Shown here: positions 6,970 through 12,451 of the stretch, in pieces | Layout: the number at the start of each line of letters is the position of its first letter | How positions within the stretch are numbered: position 1 is the stretch's first letter | Assembly: GCA_016873595.1 (NCBI GenBank) | Contig: VGWZ01000037.1 | Span: forward strand, 1 to 12,533 | Length of the DNA stretch: 12,533 bases | Direction: 5' to 3' | From: Nitrospira sp. | GTDB lineage: Bacteria; Nitrospirota; Thermodesulfovibrionia; Thermodesulfovibrionales; SM23-35 | The notes under the pieces: model-generated | The model's database searches: none | What the model was told of the DNA's origin: nothing | The model's input: the letters and a program-made list of their open reading frames with translations, nothing else | Translations under genes and position numbers: made by a program

Positions 6970-7137
6970 TTAAGCCCTTTTTAAACTGTCATGAAAAGCT
7001 TCTATTTCTGCCTCCAAGTGATGTATACGTCCTTTATCTGGATATGGCTTTGCTCTCTCTTTCTTAATTTTATTCTCATGTTCTAAGATTTGCAACTTCA
7101 GACTCTCTACTCTTTTCTTCCACCCACGTTTACTCAC
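6970..7137 (-). CDS. Small basic helical protein, 55 residues, GTG start, unknown function
   Basis: A GTG at 7137-7135 opens a 55-codon frame ending in TAA at 6972-6970, preceded by a GAGGAAT ribosome-binding site. The product starts MSKRGWKKRVESLKLQ and continues as two charged amphipathic helices split by a KPYPDKGR turn; the second helix is HHLEAEIEAFHDSLKRA. The protein is lysine- and arginine-rich, with no cysteine and no membrane segment. A helical hairpin that binds a partner protein or nucleic acid is plausible but unproven. It lies 49 bp after the M48 protease gene and 14 bp before the next small gene, all on one strand, which supports an operon. I do not recognise a named family. 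Confidence 0.6.
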   Translation of the reverse strand: MSKRGWKKRVESLKLQILEHENKIKKERAKPYPDKGRIHHLEAEIEAFHDSLKRA

Positions 7138-7186
7138 TCATTCCTCATCATGTCCTATTGTATCAAAAGGCATCGAGTTTAAGAAG

Positions 7187-8446
7187 TTATAAATTTGTAG
7201 TATTTTTAATTTTGCGAAGTGTCTTAATCCTTTCTACTACAGGTGGATGTGAATAATAAAAGACTGCATAGAGTGGATGGGGATGAAGGTTTGAAAGGTT
7301 ATCTTTAGACAGCTTTATCAAAACACGGGTCATACTCTCACTATCTTTTATCAGTTTAACTGTAAAAGCATCTGCCTCTTTTTCGAATCGCCTTGAAATA
7401 TAATTGATTAACGGAGAAAAAGGGAAAGAAACAATGCTTCCGATGAAACCCAGTATGACAATTTTCGCAAAGAGCGTATCAGGTTTAATCTGAAATAAAT
7501 CGGTAAGAAAGTCTGTTTGAAGAATTCTGAAAGTGATATAAATCCCTATCAGTGATAGAAGCTCTAAAAAAACTATCTGTTTGAGTATATGTTTTTTCTT
7601 CCAGTGCCCGGCTTCATGGGCAAGTACGGCAAGGATCTCATCATGGTTCATTTTTTCAAGCAGTGTGTCATAGAGGATTATCCGTTTGACTTTTCCAATG
7701 CCTGTGAAATATGCATTTGTGTGGCGACTTCTTTTTGATGCATCTATTGTGAAGACCTTACTGATCTTGATATTTACTTTCCTCATTAATTCTTTGATCT
7801 TTTCCTCAAGTCCTTCCTCACCGATGGGAGTAAATTTATGAAAGAGAGGTTCGATGACATAAGGAGAGATATACATGATAAACAGACTGAAAAGCAGGAA
7901 AAACCCCCATACCCATAACCACCAATAATGTGGACTTACATGAATTATCAAGAATACAACCGATAATACAATACCCATGAGACATGTAGAGAGAAGGAGC
8001 GATTTTAGAAAGTCAATTATCCATAATGTAGATGTAATCGTTTTAAATCCATACTTGTTTTCTATCCTGAAAGTACTATAAAGACCGAACGGAATAGAAA
8101 GGACAGTTCCTGCGTAACTGAGAAGGATAAAGAATAGTGTTCCTGATACAATAAAAGGCAAACGAAGGGATGAAATCCAGGAGTTGTATAGGTTGAGCAA
8201 ACCACCAAACAGAAAAACAAGCAAGAGTATATTGTTCAACACAGATTCAATGAGATCAAGGCGACTATGTTCAAGAGTGTATTCTTTTGTTTTTTTAAGG
8301 AGTTCTTTATCAATATGACCTTCAAATCCAGAGGGGATGTCTGTACCATGTTTTTTTAAATAACTAAAGTTCAAGAACCTGAGCCAATAGGCAAAGAGTA
8401 TGACAAAAAGATAGCTAAAAAAAATAATTACTAAGTAGTTCTTCAT
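7187..8446 (-). CDS. Ste24-like M48 family integral membrane zinc metalloprotease
   Basis: This 419-residue protein resembles CAAX prenyl protease 1 (Ste24, M48A). The zinc site is HEAGH at 277-281, with the third ligand probably E355 in FEKEADAF (the ExxAD pattern). Seven or so hydrophobic segments are visible, about 3-23, 68-88, 97-120, 142-168, 174-195, 290-310 and 326-348. The Ste24 landmark IENKYGFKTIT lies at 128-138, and NAYFTGIGKVKRIILYDTLL, which lines the active site, lies at 244-263. The C-terminus ends with the typical SHPPVVERIKTL sequence. Bacteria do not farnesylate CAAX proteins, so its role is more likely membrane protein or peptide quality control (inference). The ATG at 8446 is 49 bp from the divergent der start. 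Confidence 0.92.
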   Translation of the reverse strand: MKNYLVIIFFSYLFVILFAYWLRFLNFSYLKKHGTDIPSGFEGHIDKELLKKTKEYTLEHSRLDLIESVLNNILLLVFLFGGLLNLYNSWISSLRLPFIVSGTLFFILLSYAGTVLSIPFGLYSTFRIENKYGFKTITSTLWIIDFLKSLLLSTCLMGIVLSVVFLIIHVSPHYWWLWVWGFFLLFSLFIMYISPYVIEPLFHKFTPIGEEGLEEKIKELMRKVNIKISKVFTIDASKRSRHTNAYFTGIGKVKRIILYDTLLEKMNHDEILAVLAHEAGHWKKKHILKQIVFLELLSLIGIYITFRILQTDFLTDLFQIKPDTLFAKIVILGFIGSIVSFPFSPLINYISRRFEKEADAFTVKLIKDSESMTRVLIKLSKDNLSNLHPHPLYAVFYYSHPPVVERIKTLRKIKNTTNL

Positions 8447-8456
8447 TGCTGTTTTA

Positions 8457-8485
8457 TTGTATAAGATTCTGCATATTAGTATAAA
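8457..8485 (+). promoter_or_regulatory. Candidate der promoter in the divergent gap
   Basis: TTGTAT (8457-8462) and TATAAA (8480-8485) are separated by 17 bp. The predicted start of transcription lies about 4 bp before the der ATG at 8496, and there is no Shine-Dalgarno sequence, so the mRNA would be nearly leaderless. Confidence 0.5.
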
Positions 8486-8495
8486 ATGAATAACT

Positions 8496-9809
8496 ATGGC
8501 AAAACCAGTCGTTGTGATCGTTGGCAGGCCTAATGTGGGTAAGTCTACCCTGTTTAACAGGATGACAAAGACGTATGCTGCAATTGTTGAGGATATCCCT
8601 GGTGTGACAAGAGACAGAAACTACCTTGACGCAGAGTGGGAAGGCAAGGAATTCACCGTAGTGGATACTGGAGGTTTCTATCCTGAACCTCCTGAAGATA
8701 TTTTTATGCAGATAAAAGAACAAGCAATCTTTGCTCTTGAAGAGGCAGATATTATCCTCCACATCCTTGATGGCAAAGATGGTCTTACCCCCTCTGATAT
8801 GGAACTCATAAATTTGCTCAGGGCTTCAGGCAAAAAGGTGCTCTGGGTAGTAAACAAGATTGACGCTCCTATACGTGAAGAAAGGGTGCATGATTTTTAT
8901 TCGATAGGCACTGATGAATTATGGCCTCTTTCAGCTGCAACTGGATATGGTTATGATGACTTTATGGATAAATTGATTTCTCTGTTGCCCTCATCTATTG
9001 AAGAAAAGATTGATTACCCAAAAATTGCGGTTGTCGGAAGGTCAAATGTGGGGAAATCGACTTTAATAAATACCCTTCTCGGCAAGAAGAGGCTGATCGT
9101 GAGTCCTGTACCGGGGACAACAAGAGATTCCATAGATACTCTATGCACGTTTTATAGGAGAAAATACCTGTTGATAGATACAGCAGGGATAAGAAGAAAG
9201 GGGAGGGTAGGCTACTCTCTCGAGAGGTTTTCAATGGTCAGGGCACTTAAAAGCATCGAAAGATGTGATATTGCCCTTATTGTCCTGAATGCAGATGAAG
9301 GCATCGTTGAGCAGGATCAGAGGATAGCAGGGATTGTTGAAAGCTATGGGAAAGGCGCAATTTTCCTGCTGAATAAATGGGACCTTATTAAGAATCCTGA
9401 AGAGATGTATAAAAATTTAGGAAAGGAAGTGGGCAGAAAGATATGGTTTATGCATTATGCACCCATACTGACAGTATCAGCTCTTGAGAAGACGCGCATT
9501 ACAAAAGTCTTTCCGATAATTGATGAAATAATGAAAGAGCGAAGGAAAAGGATTGCGACTGGAGAGCTGAACAGGTTTTTCAGAGAAGCTATGCAAAATA
9601 TGCCTTTACCTAAATATAAGGGCAAGGAAATAAAGCTTTACTATGTCACCCAGGTGAAAACAGAACCCCCTGTTTTTGTTGTCTTCACAAACTATCCATC
9701 TGCTTTAAAGAACGCACAAATAAGGTATATTGAAAAAGGGTTGAGGGAAAGGTTTTTGTTTAGAGGAACACCAGTCAAGATTTATTTCAGAGCCAGAGAA
9801 AGGAAATAA
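8496..9809 (+). CDS. der: Ribosome-assembly GTPase Der (EngA)
   Basis: This 437-residue protein is the double-GTPase Der, essential for maturation of the 50S ribosomal subunit. The first G domain shows GRPNVGKS (10-17), DTGG (57-60) and NKID (120-123). The second shows GRSNVGKS (181-188), DTAG (228-231) and NKWD (293-296). A KH-like domain follows from about residue 350, with the typical LPKYKGKEIKLYYVTQ stretch and FRGTPVKIYFR near the end. The length and all motifs match the family. The ATG at 8496 is chosen because the protein starts at the canonical position just before the first P-loop. It heads a plus-strand operon: yihY-like follows after 5 bp and a 54-codon gene after that. Confidence 0.98.
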   Translation: MAKPVVVIVGRPNVGKSTLFNRMTKTYAAIVEDIPGVTRDRNYLDAEWEGKEFTVVDTGGFYPEPPEDIFMQIKEQAIFALEEADIILHILDGKDGLTPSDMELINLLRASGKKVLWVVNKIDAPIREERVHDFYSIGTDELWPLSAATGYGYDDFMDKLISLLPSSIEEKIDYPKIAVVGRSNVGKSTLINTLLGKKRLIVSPVPGTTRDSIDTLCTFYRRKYLLIDTAGIRRKGRVGYSLERFSMVRALKSIERCDIALIVLNADEGIVEQDQRIAGIVESYGKGAIFLLNKWDLIKNPEEMYKNLGKEVGRKIWFMHYAPILTVSALEKTRITKVFPIIDEIMKERRKRIATGELNRFFREAMQNMPLPKYKGKEIKLYYVTQVKTEPPVFVVFTNYPSALKNAQIRYIEKGLRERFLFRGTPVKIYFRARERK

Positions 9810-9814
9810 GGTCA

Positions 9815-10639
9815 GTGAAGTATTTTAAAATCATGGGGAAAAGTTTTATCGATTTTTTTAGAGATGGCGGGATAATGCTCGCGGGATCCATCTCATATTT
9901 TATTATGATGGCACTGGTGCCATTCTGTCTCTTCCTGGTAGCTATATTTGGATTTCTACTGGGACATTATCAAGGGTTTTATCATTTTTTATCCACAAAG
10001 CTTATACATTTATTTCCTCCCATAACATCCGTAATTGCAGGAGAATTAGGAAAACTTATCACATTTAGAGAGATTGGTGTATTGAGCATTGTATTGTACG
10101 GAATTCTTTCATATCAGCTTTTTTCATCCCTTGAGAATGCGCTGAATTTGATATTCAAGGCAGGGAAAATGAGGAATTTTTTCTGGTCAATAATACTGTC
10201 TCTTTGTGTAGTGACGCTTATCATTATCATGATTCTTGTTTCATTTACCGCATCATCATTCATCCCTCTGCTTAAGGCATTAAAACCTGTCTTCCCTGAA
10301 TTAAAGATTGGTGTGATCACACATTTTCTCATAAGGTATGTAGTGCCCTTCTTAATGATCCTTTTCACCATTACCATGCTTTATATTCTTATTCCGAAAA
10401 CAAAGGTAAGAGTTACTCATGCAATTACAGGCGCTTTTTTTACAACATCATTACAGGAAGTTGCAAAGCACCTCTTTACTTGGTATATAGGAGCATTCGC
10501 AAAACTTGGCACATTATATGGCTCGCTTACTACGTTTGTTGTATTCCTCCTCTGGGTATATTATTCTACCTGTATCTTTCTGATTGGTGCTGAAATAGTG
10601 CATAATCAGGAAACAGGGCGGCGCAGGTACGGAGGGTAA
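9815..10639 (+). CDS. YihY/BrkB family inner-membrane protein
   Basis: This 274-residue multi-pass membrane protein belongs to the YihY/UPF0761 (BrkB) family, once mislabelled ribonuclease BN. About six hydrophobic segments are seen (residues 21-48, 86-104, 122-148, 172-195, 203-222 and 236-262). The family sequences are present: GGIMLAGSISYFIMMALVPF near 18-37, and GAFAKLGTLYGSLTTFVVFLLWVYY followed by GAEI near the C-terminus. The function is not settled; transport has been suggested. The start is GTG at 9815, 5 bp after the der stop with an AAGG ribosome-binding site. The next gene begins 1 bp after its stop, so the three genes are probably one operon. Confidence 0.9.
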   Translation: MKYFKIMGKSFIDFFRDGGIMLAGSISYFIMMALVPFCLFLVAIFGFLLGHYQGFYHFLSTKLIHLFPPITSVIAGELGKLITFREIGVLSIVLYGILSYQLFSSLENALNLIFKAGKMRNFFWSIILSLCVVTLIIIMILVSFTASSFIPLLKALKPVFPELKIGVITHFLIRYVVPFLMILFTITMLYILIPKTKVRVTHAITGAFFTTSLQEVAKHLFTWYIGAFAKLGTLYGSLTTFVVFLLWVYYSTCIFLIGAEIVHNQETGRRRYGG

Positions 10640-10640
10640 C

Positions 10641-10805
10641 ATGGTAGAGTTAGTGGGAAAAGTTGTTGAGGTTGAAATAGGAGATATGAGTTACACAGGC
10701 AAACTTATTGAGATTGGAGAGAAAGAGGTACACCTTGAATCAGAAAGCGGCTGGATTGTTATACCGGTCGAGAATATTATATTTATAAGAGAGAAAAAAG
10801 GTTAG
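10641..10805 (+). CDS. 54-residue LSm/SH3-like small beta-barrel protein
   Basis: An ATG at 10641, one base after the yihY stop and with a GGAGG site at 10631-10635, opens a 54-codon frame ending in TAG at 10803-10805. The product (MVELVGKVVEVEIGDMSY... ending in FIREKKG) alternates hydrophobic and polar residues. It reads as five short strands: GKVVEVEI, YTGKLIEIG, EVHLES, GWIVIPVE and NIIFIRE. The YxGxLxxx...VxL...WIxIPxxxIxxI pattern resembles an Sm-like or SH3-like barrel. This is a fold guess from pattern, not a family match. The strong ribosome-binding site and tight spacing to der-yihY support a real gene. Its last 4 bases overlap the tail of the convergent rsmE (10802-10805). Confidence 0.75.
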   Translation: MVELVGKVVEVEIGDMSYTGKLIEIGEKEVHLESESGWIVIPVENIIFIREKKG

Positions 10806-11608
10806 CCTGTATCCCCTAAAAGAAACTGTACTAATGTTATTGTTGAGATTGCGGCAGTTTCAGCTCTGAGAATTCTCTTACCAAGAGAGGTAACAATAAG
10901 CCCTTTTTCTTTTGCGAAAGTGACCTCTTCTTTTGTAAAACCACCCTCATGGCCAATGAAAAGGTAAACGGGTAAAGATGCAGGATGCACGATGCATGAT
11001 GTATGATTTATAATGTTTTTATCTTGTATCATGTATCTTGTATCATGTATCACGATTTTTTGAATTGCTTCAGATAGTTTCATGCCTCCTTCCTCATAGA
11101 AAATAAGGCCATTTAATAGCGGTGACGGGTGATGGGTGACGAGTGATGAGATGTAATCGTTGAACTGTATTGGCTCGTGGACGATCGGAATGATACTTCT
11201 TCCGGATTGTTTTGAAGCCTCTTCGGCAATCTTCTTCCATCGGCTCACTTTCCTTGTCTCCCGTACCTGGCTTCTTTCAGTGATGATAGGAATTATCTCT
11301 TTTACTCCGAGCTCTGTTGCTTTCTGGATGACCATATCCATTTTCTCACCCTTGAGGAGTCCCTGTGCAAGGATGATGTGTAGAGGAGACTCGGTATCAC
11401 AGGGGAATTTTTCTAAGACCTTTGCGATTACCTCTTTTCTGTTCACCTGTACTATCATTGTTCTGAAACAGTTATTATTTCCGTCAAATACAATCAGTTC
11501 ATCTCCTTTCCTGCATCTGAGAACAGAGGTGAGATAGTGAGCCTTTTCACCTGTGATTGCTATTTGGCCTTCTATAATATGAGTAATTGGTAGATATAAT
11601 CTTGGCAT
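10802..11608 (-). CDS. rsmE: 16S rRNA m3U1498 methyltransferase RsmE with repeat-derived inserts
   Basis: RsmE methylates N3 of U1498 in 16S rRNA using S-adenosylmethionine. The 268-residue protein has an N-terminal PUA-like domain (about 1-70) and a SPOUT methyltransferase domain. Visible SPOUT signatures are the LLKGEKMDMVIQKATELGV region (84-102), LFIGHEGGFTKEEV (216-229; H replaces the usual P of GPEGG) and LGKRILRAETAA (242-253). It is longer than most relatives (about 240-250 residues). The excess is explained by about 25 residues (186-210) encoded by heptamer repeats, and residues 154-163 are encoded by four further heptamers. Both tracts lie in variable segments and keep the frame open, so the enzyme may work, but this is untested. 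The ATG at 11608 has a weak ribosome-binding site and lies 12 bp after the fused toxin-antitoxin frame. Confidence 0.92.
   Translation of the reverse strand: MPRLYLPITHIIEGQIAITGEKAHYLTSVLRCRKGDELIVFDGNNNCFRTMIVQVNRKEVIAKVLEKFPCDTESPLHIILAQGLLKGEKMDMVIQKATELGVKEIIPIITERSQVRETRKVSRWKKIAEEASKQSGRSIIPIVHEPIQFNDYISSLVTHHPSPLLNGLIFYEEGGMKLSEAIQKIVIHDTRYMIQDKNIINHTSCIVHPASLPVYLFIGHEGGFTKEEVTFAKEKGLIVTSLGKRILRAETAAISTITLVQFLLGDTG
10977..11053 (-). repeat. Heptamer tandem repeat (about 11 units) inside rsmE
   Basis: Read on the minus strand, the 77 bp parse into 7-bp units: GTGATAC, ATGATAC, AAGATAC, ATGATAC, AAGATAA, two or three degenerate units, then ATACATC, ATGCATC, GTGCATC and CTGCATC. The first block follows an NWGATAC pattern and the second an NTRCATC pattern. 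The tract contributes 25 codons (residues 186-210 of RsmE) without a stop, and begins and ends cleanly against recognisable RsmE sequence. Such heptamer tracts are usually intergenic. Confidence 0.85.
11122..11149 (-). repeat. Second heptamer tandem repeat (CYCRTCA x4) inside rsmE
   Basis: On the minus strand the units are CTCATCA, CTCGTCA, CCCATCA and CCCGTCA, exactly four heptamers that differ only at the Y and R positions. They encode residues 154-163 (SSLVTHHPSP) of RsmE. The unit differs from that of the tract at 10977-11053, so two repeat types entered the same gene 68 bp apart. Confidence 0.8.
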
Positions 11609-11620
11609 ATGTTAATCTTT

Positions 11621-11767
11621 TTATCTCTCAATGGAAATAACTAAAGCAGGACGTCTTTTGGATTGGGTTAGGTCTGAGAATGGGAAAGGAACAAAATCTA
11701 ATAGTTCATCGAGAAAAGGCTCTGGAACTTGGTCAATCTCACTTAAAAGCAATTCTTTTTTACTCAT
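11621..11767 (-). pseudogene. Fused remnant of a DUF2281 antitoxin and a PemK/MazF-type toxin, 48 codons
   Basis: The frame runs from ATG at 11767 to TAA at 11621, with an AGGAG site five to nine bases before the start. Residues 1-25 (MSKKELLLSEIDQVPEPFLDELLDF) read as the N-terminus of a DUF2281-type antitoxin. Residues 26-44 (VPFPFSDLTQSKRRPALVI) match the N-terminal strand region of PemK/MazF-type endoribonuclease toxins. IER and a stop follow. In intact pairs the antitoxin gene immediately precedes the toxin gene, so a single internal deletion would produce this fusion; the size lost (about 150-200 bp) is an estimate. The rest of the toxin is also missing. It has an extended -10 box upstream and is probably still transcribed and translated. 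It sits 12 bp before rsmE on the same strand. Family assignments are from memory of motifs. Confidence 0.7.
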
Positions 11768-11800
11768 AATTTCTCCTCTTTTCTAATCGCTTTAAAACTA

Positions 11801-11809
11801 ATTATAGCA
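11801..11809 (-). promoter_or_regulatory. Extended -10 promoter for the fused frame and rsmE
   Basis: On the minus strand TGCTATAAT is a perfect extended -10 element, 33 bp before the ATG at 11767. A GTCTTT at 17 bp upstream is a weak -35 match, as is common for extended -10 promoters. Since rsmE starts 12 bp after the fused frame, this promoter may also serve rsmE. Confidence 0.5.
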
Positions 11810-11925
11810 GATTAAAACCGCTGAAAGACTGATTTTTAGTATGCACAATGTACCGAGTGTTTGAGAAGGGCGAAGTTTTGGGTGGTATCACCTCTCTACG
11901 AGTTGTAGACAAGCACTATGTTATC

Positions 11926-11948
11926 TGGCCATTGCAGGCAAGTTACTT
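11926..11948. repeat. Left copy of a ~22-bp direct repeat flanking higA
   Basis: CTGGCCATTGCAGGCAAGTTACT here matches CTGGCCGTTGCGGGCGAGTTATT at about 12304-12326 with four differences, all transitions. The two lie in the same orientation 378 bp apart, on either side of higA and the higB stub. Confidence 0.6.
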
Positions 11949-11953
11949 CAAAA

Positions 11954-12229
11954 TTAAGCAATGCTAACCTGAAGTTTTTTCCCAAGTGCAGAAGCTACAC
12001 GCTCTAAAGTTGACAGCTTTATGTCTTCCGCATGATTCTCAATTCTTGAAATTGCAGTCTTTTTAGTTTTAAGCCTGCGTGCAAGCTCTTCTTGGGTTAG
12101 TCCTGAGGACTCGCGAGCTTGACGAAGCATTACGCCAACCTTGAACTGTTCATATCCTTCATCGAATCTTTCAGCAAATTTCTTATCTCTCTTTTTTCTT
12201 TCGCTAATATACTTTTTTAAGTCACTCAT
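11954..12229 (-). CDS. higA: HigA-like antitoxin (HTH_XRE family)
   Basis: This 91-residue protein has a basic, helical N-terminus (about 1-30) and an XRE-type helix-turn-helix at about 33-86 (LRQARESSGLTQEELARRLKT...AISRIENHAEDIKLSTLERVASALG). This is the architecture of HigA antitoxins of the HigB/Gp49-like toxin-first systems. It would bind and neutralise the HigB mRNA interferase and repress the operon. The ATG at 12229 follows a strong GGAGGAG site, and the frame starts inside the 3' end of the higB remnant (8-bp overlap), which is the usual toxin-antitoxin order and spacing. Only a stub of the toxin remains, so the antitoxin is orphaned in this window. Expression would now depend on IS or upstream sequence, since the native promoter before higB has been lost from this locus. 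Confidence 0.87.
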   Translation of the reverse strand: MSDLKKYISERKKRDKKFAERFDEGYEQFKVGVMLRQARESSGLTQEELARRLKTKKTAISRIENHAEDIKLSTLERVASALGKKLQVSIA

Positions 12230-12321
12230 GTCTTCTCCTCCTTTCCAGAAAGTCTTTCCTAAATGCCTCAGCTTTTTCTATCTCATTCTTAGGCGTTTTT
12301 TGACTGGCCGTTGCGGGCGAG
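12222..12321 (-). pseudogene. higB: HigB (Gp49-like) toxin, C-terminal stub truncated beside the IS
   Basis: The last 25 or so codons before TGA at 12224-12222 encode QKTPKNEIEKAEAFRKDFLERR, characteristic of the C-terminus of HigB/RelE-like (Gp49) toxins, which usually end with KKTxKTPxxEIxxAxxRxxxFLxR. Upstream of about 12304 the sequence departs from the family and merges into a 22-bp direct repeat and then the IS end at 12322-12331. The open frame continues by chance into the IS up to 12437. The catalytic part of the toxin is absent, so it cannot be active. The gene overlaps higA by 8 bp in the normal way. Confidence 0.75.
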
Positions 12322-12326
12322 TTATT
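12304..12326. repeat. Right copy of the ~22-bp direct repeat flanking higA
   Basis: CTGGCCGTTGCGGGCGAGTTATT lies exactly between the recognisable higB coding remnant and the IS end. It partners the copy at 11926-11948. Its position suggests a scar of an earlier insertion or recombination at higB, before or together with the IS. Confidence 0.6.
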
Positions 12327-12395
12327 TATACCTAATCTGAGCGATTCATAGGTAATAAAAACATAGAAAAAATCACTTAGAGGGCGATAGATCCT

Positions 12396-12404
12396 TGTTA
12401 TAAT
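12396..12404 (+). promoter_or_regulatory. Transposase promoter, extended -10 element
   Basis: TGTTATAAT is a perfect extended -10 located 48 bp before the transposase ATG, and the same motif is in the left IS copy on the other strand. The -35 region (ACTTAG/TTAGAG near 12376-12381) is weak. The two IS copies differ by 1 bp in spacer length just upstream. Confidence 0.5.
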
Positions 12405-12451
12405 AGGTTTGCAAAACAACAAAAAAATATCACCCAATAAGTGAGGAAATT

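Larger units (their letters stand above)
11768..11953. other. Intergenic region between higA and the fused antitoxin-toxin frame
   Basis: The 186 bp hold the promoter of the fused frame, an eroded AAAACCGCT repeat end (11814-11830) and one copy of a 22-bp direct repeat (about 11926-11948). A 39-codon plus-strand frame (11848-11967) has no ribosome-binding site and no recognised product, so I do not call it. Confidence 0.5.

Noticed and set aside
8454..8762. 102-codon minus-strand frame opposite the start of der
   Set aside because: It is antisense to the Der first GTPase domain and lacks any family signature.
10977..11149. CRISPR array in the repeat-rich part of rsmE
   Set aside because: Units are 7 bp, contiguous, without spacers, and lie inside a coding frame.
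11160..11537. 125-codon plus-strand frame opposite rsmE
   Set aside because: It is the antisense shadow of a clearly recognised RsmE coding region.
11848..11967. 39-codon plus-strand frame ending inside higA
   Set aside because: No ribosome-binding site and no recognised product. I kept only the observation that the 22-bp repeat inside it reads WPLxASY in both copies.
12222..12437. A 71-codon minus-strand frame as one real gene
   Set aside because: Its first half lies in the IS end. Only the C-terminal ~26 residues are higB-derived, so the joined frame is fortuitous.
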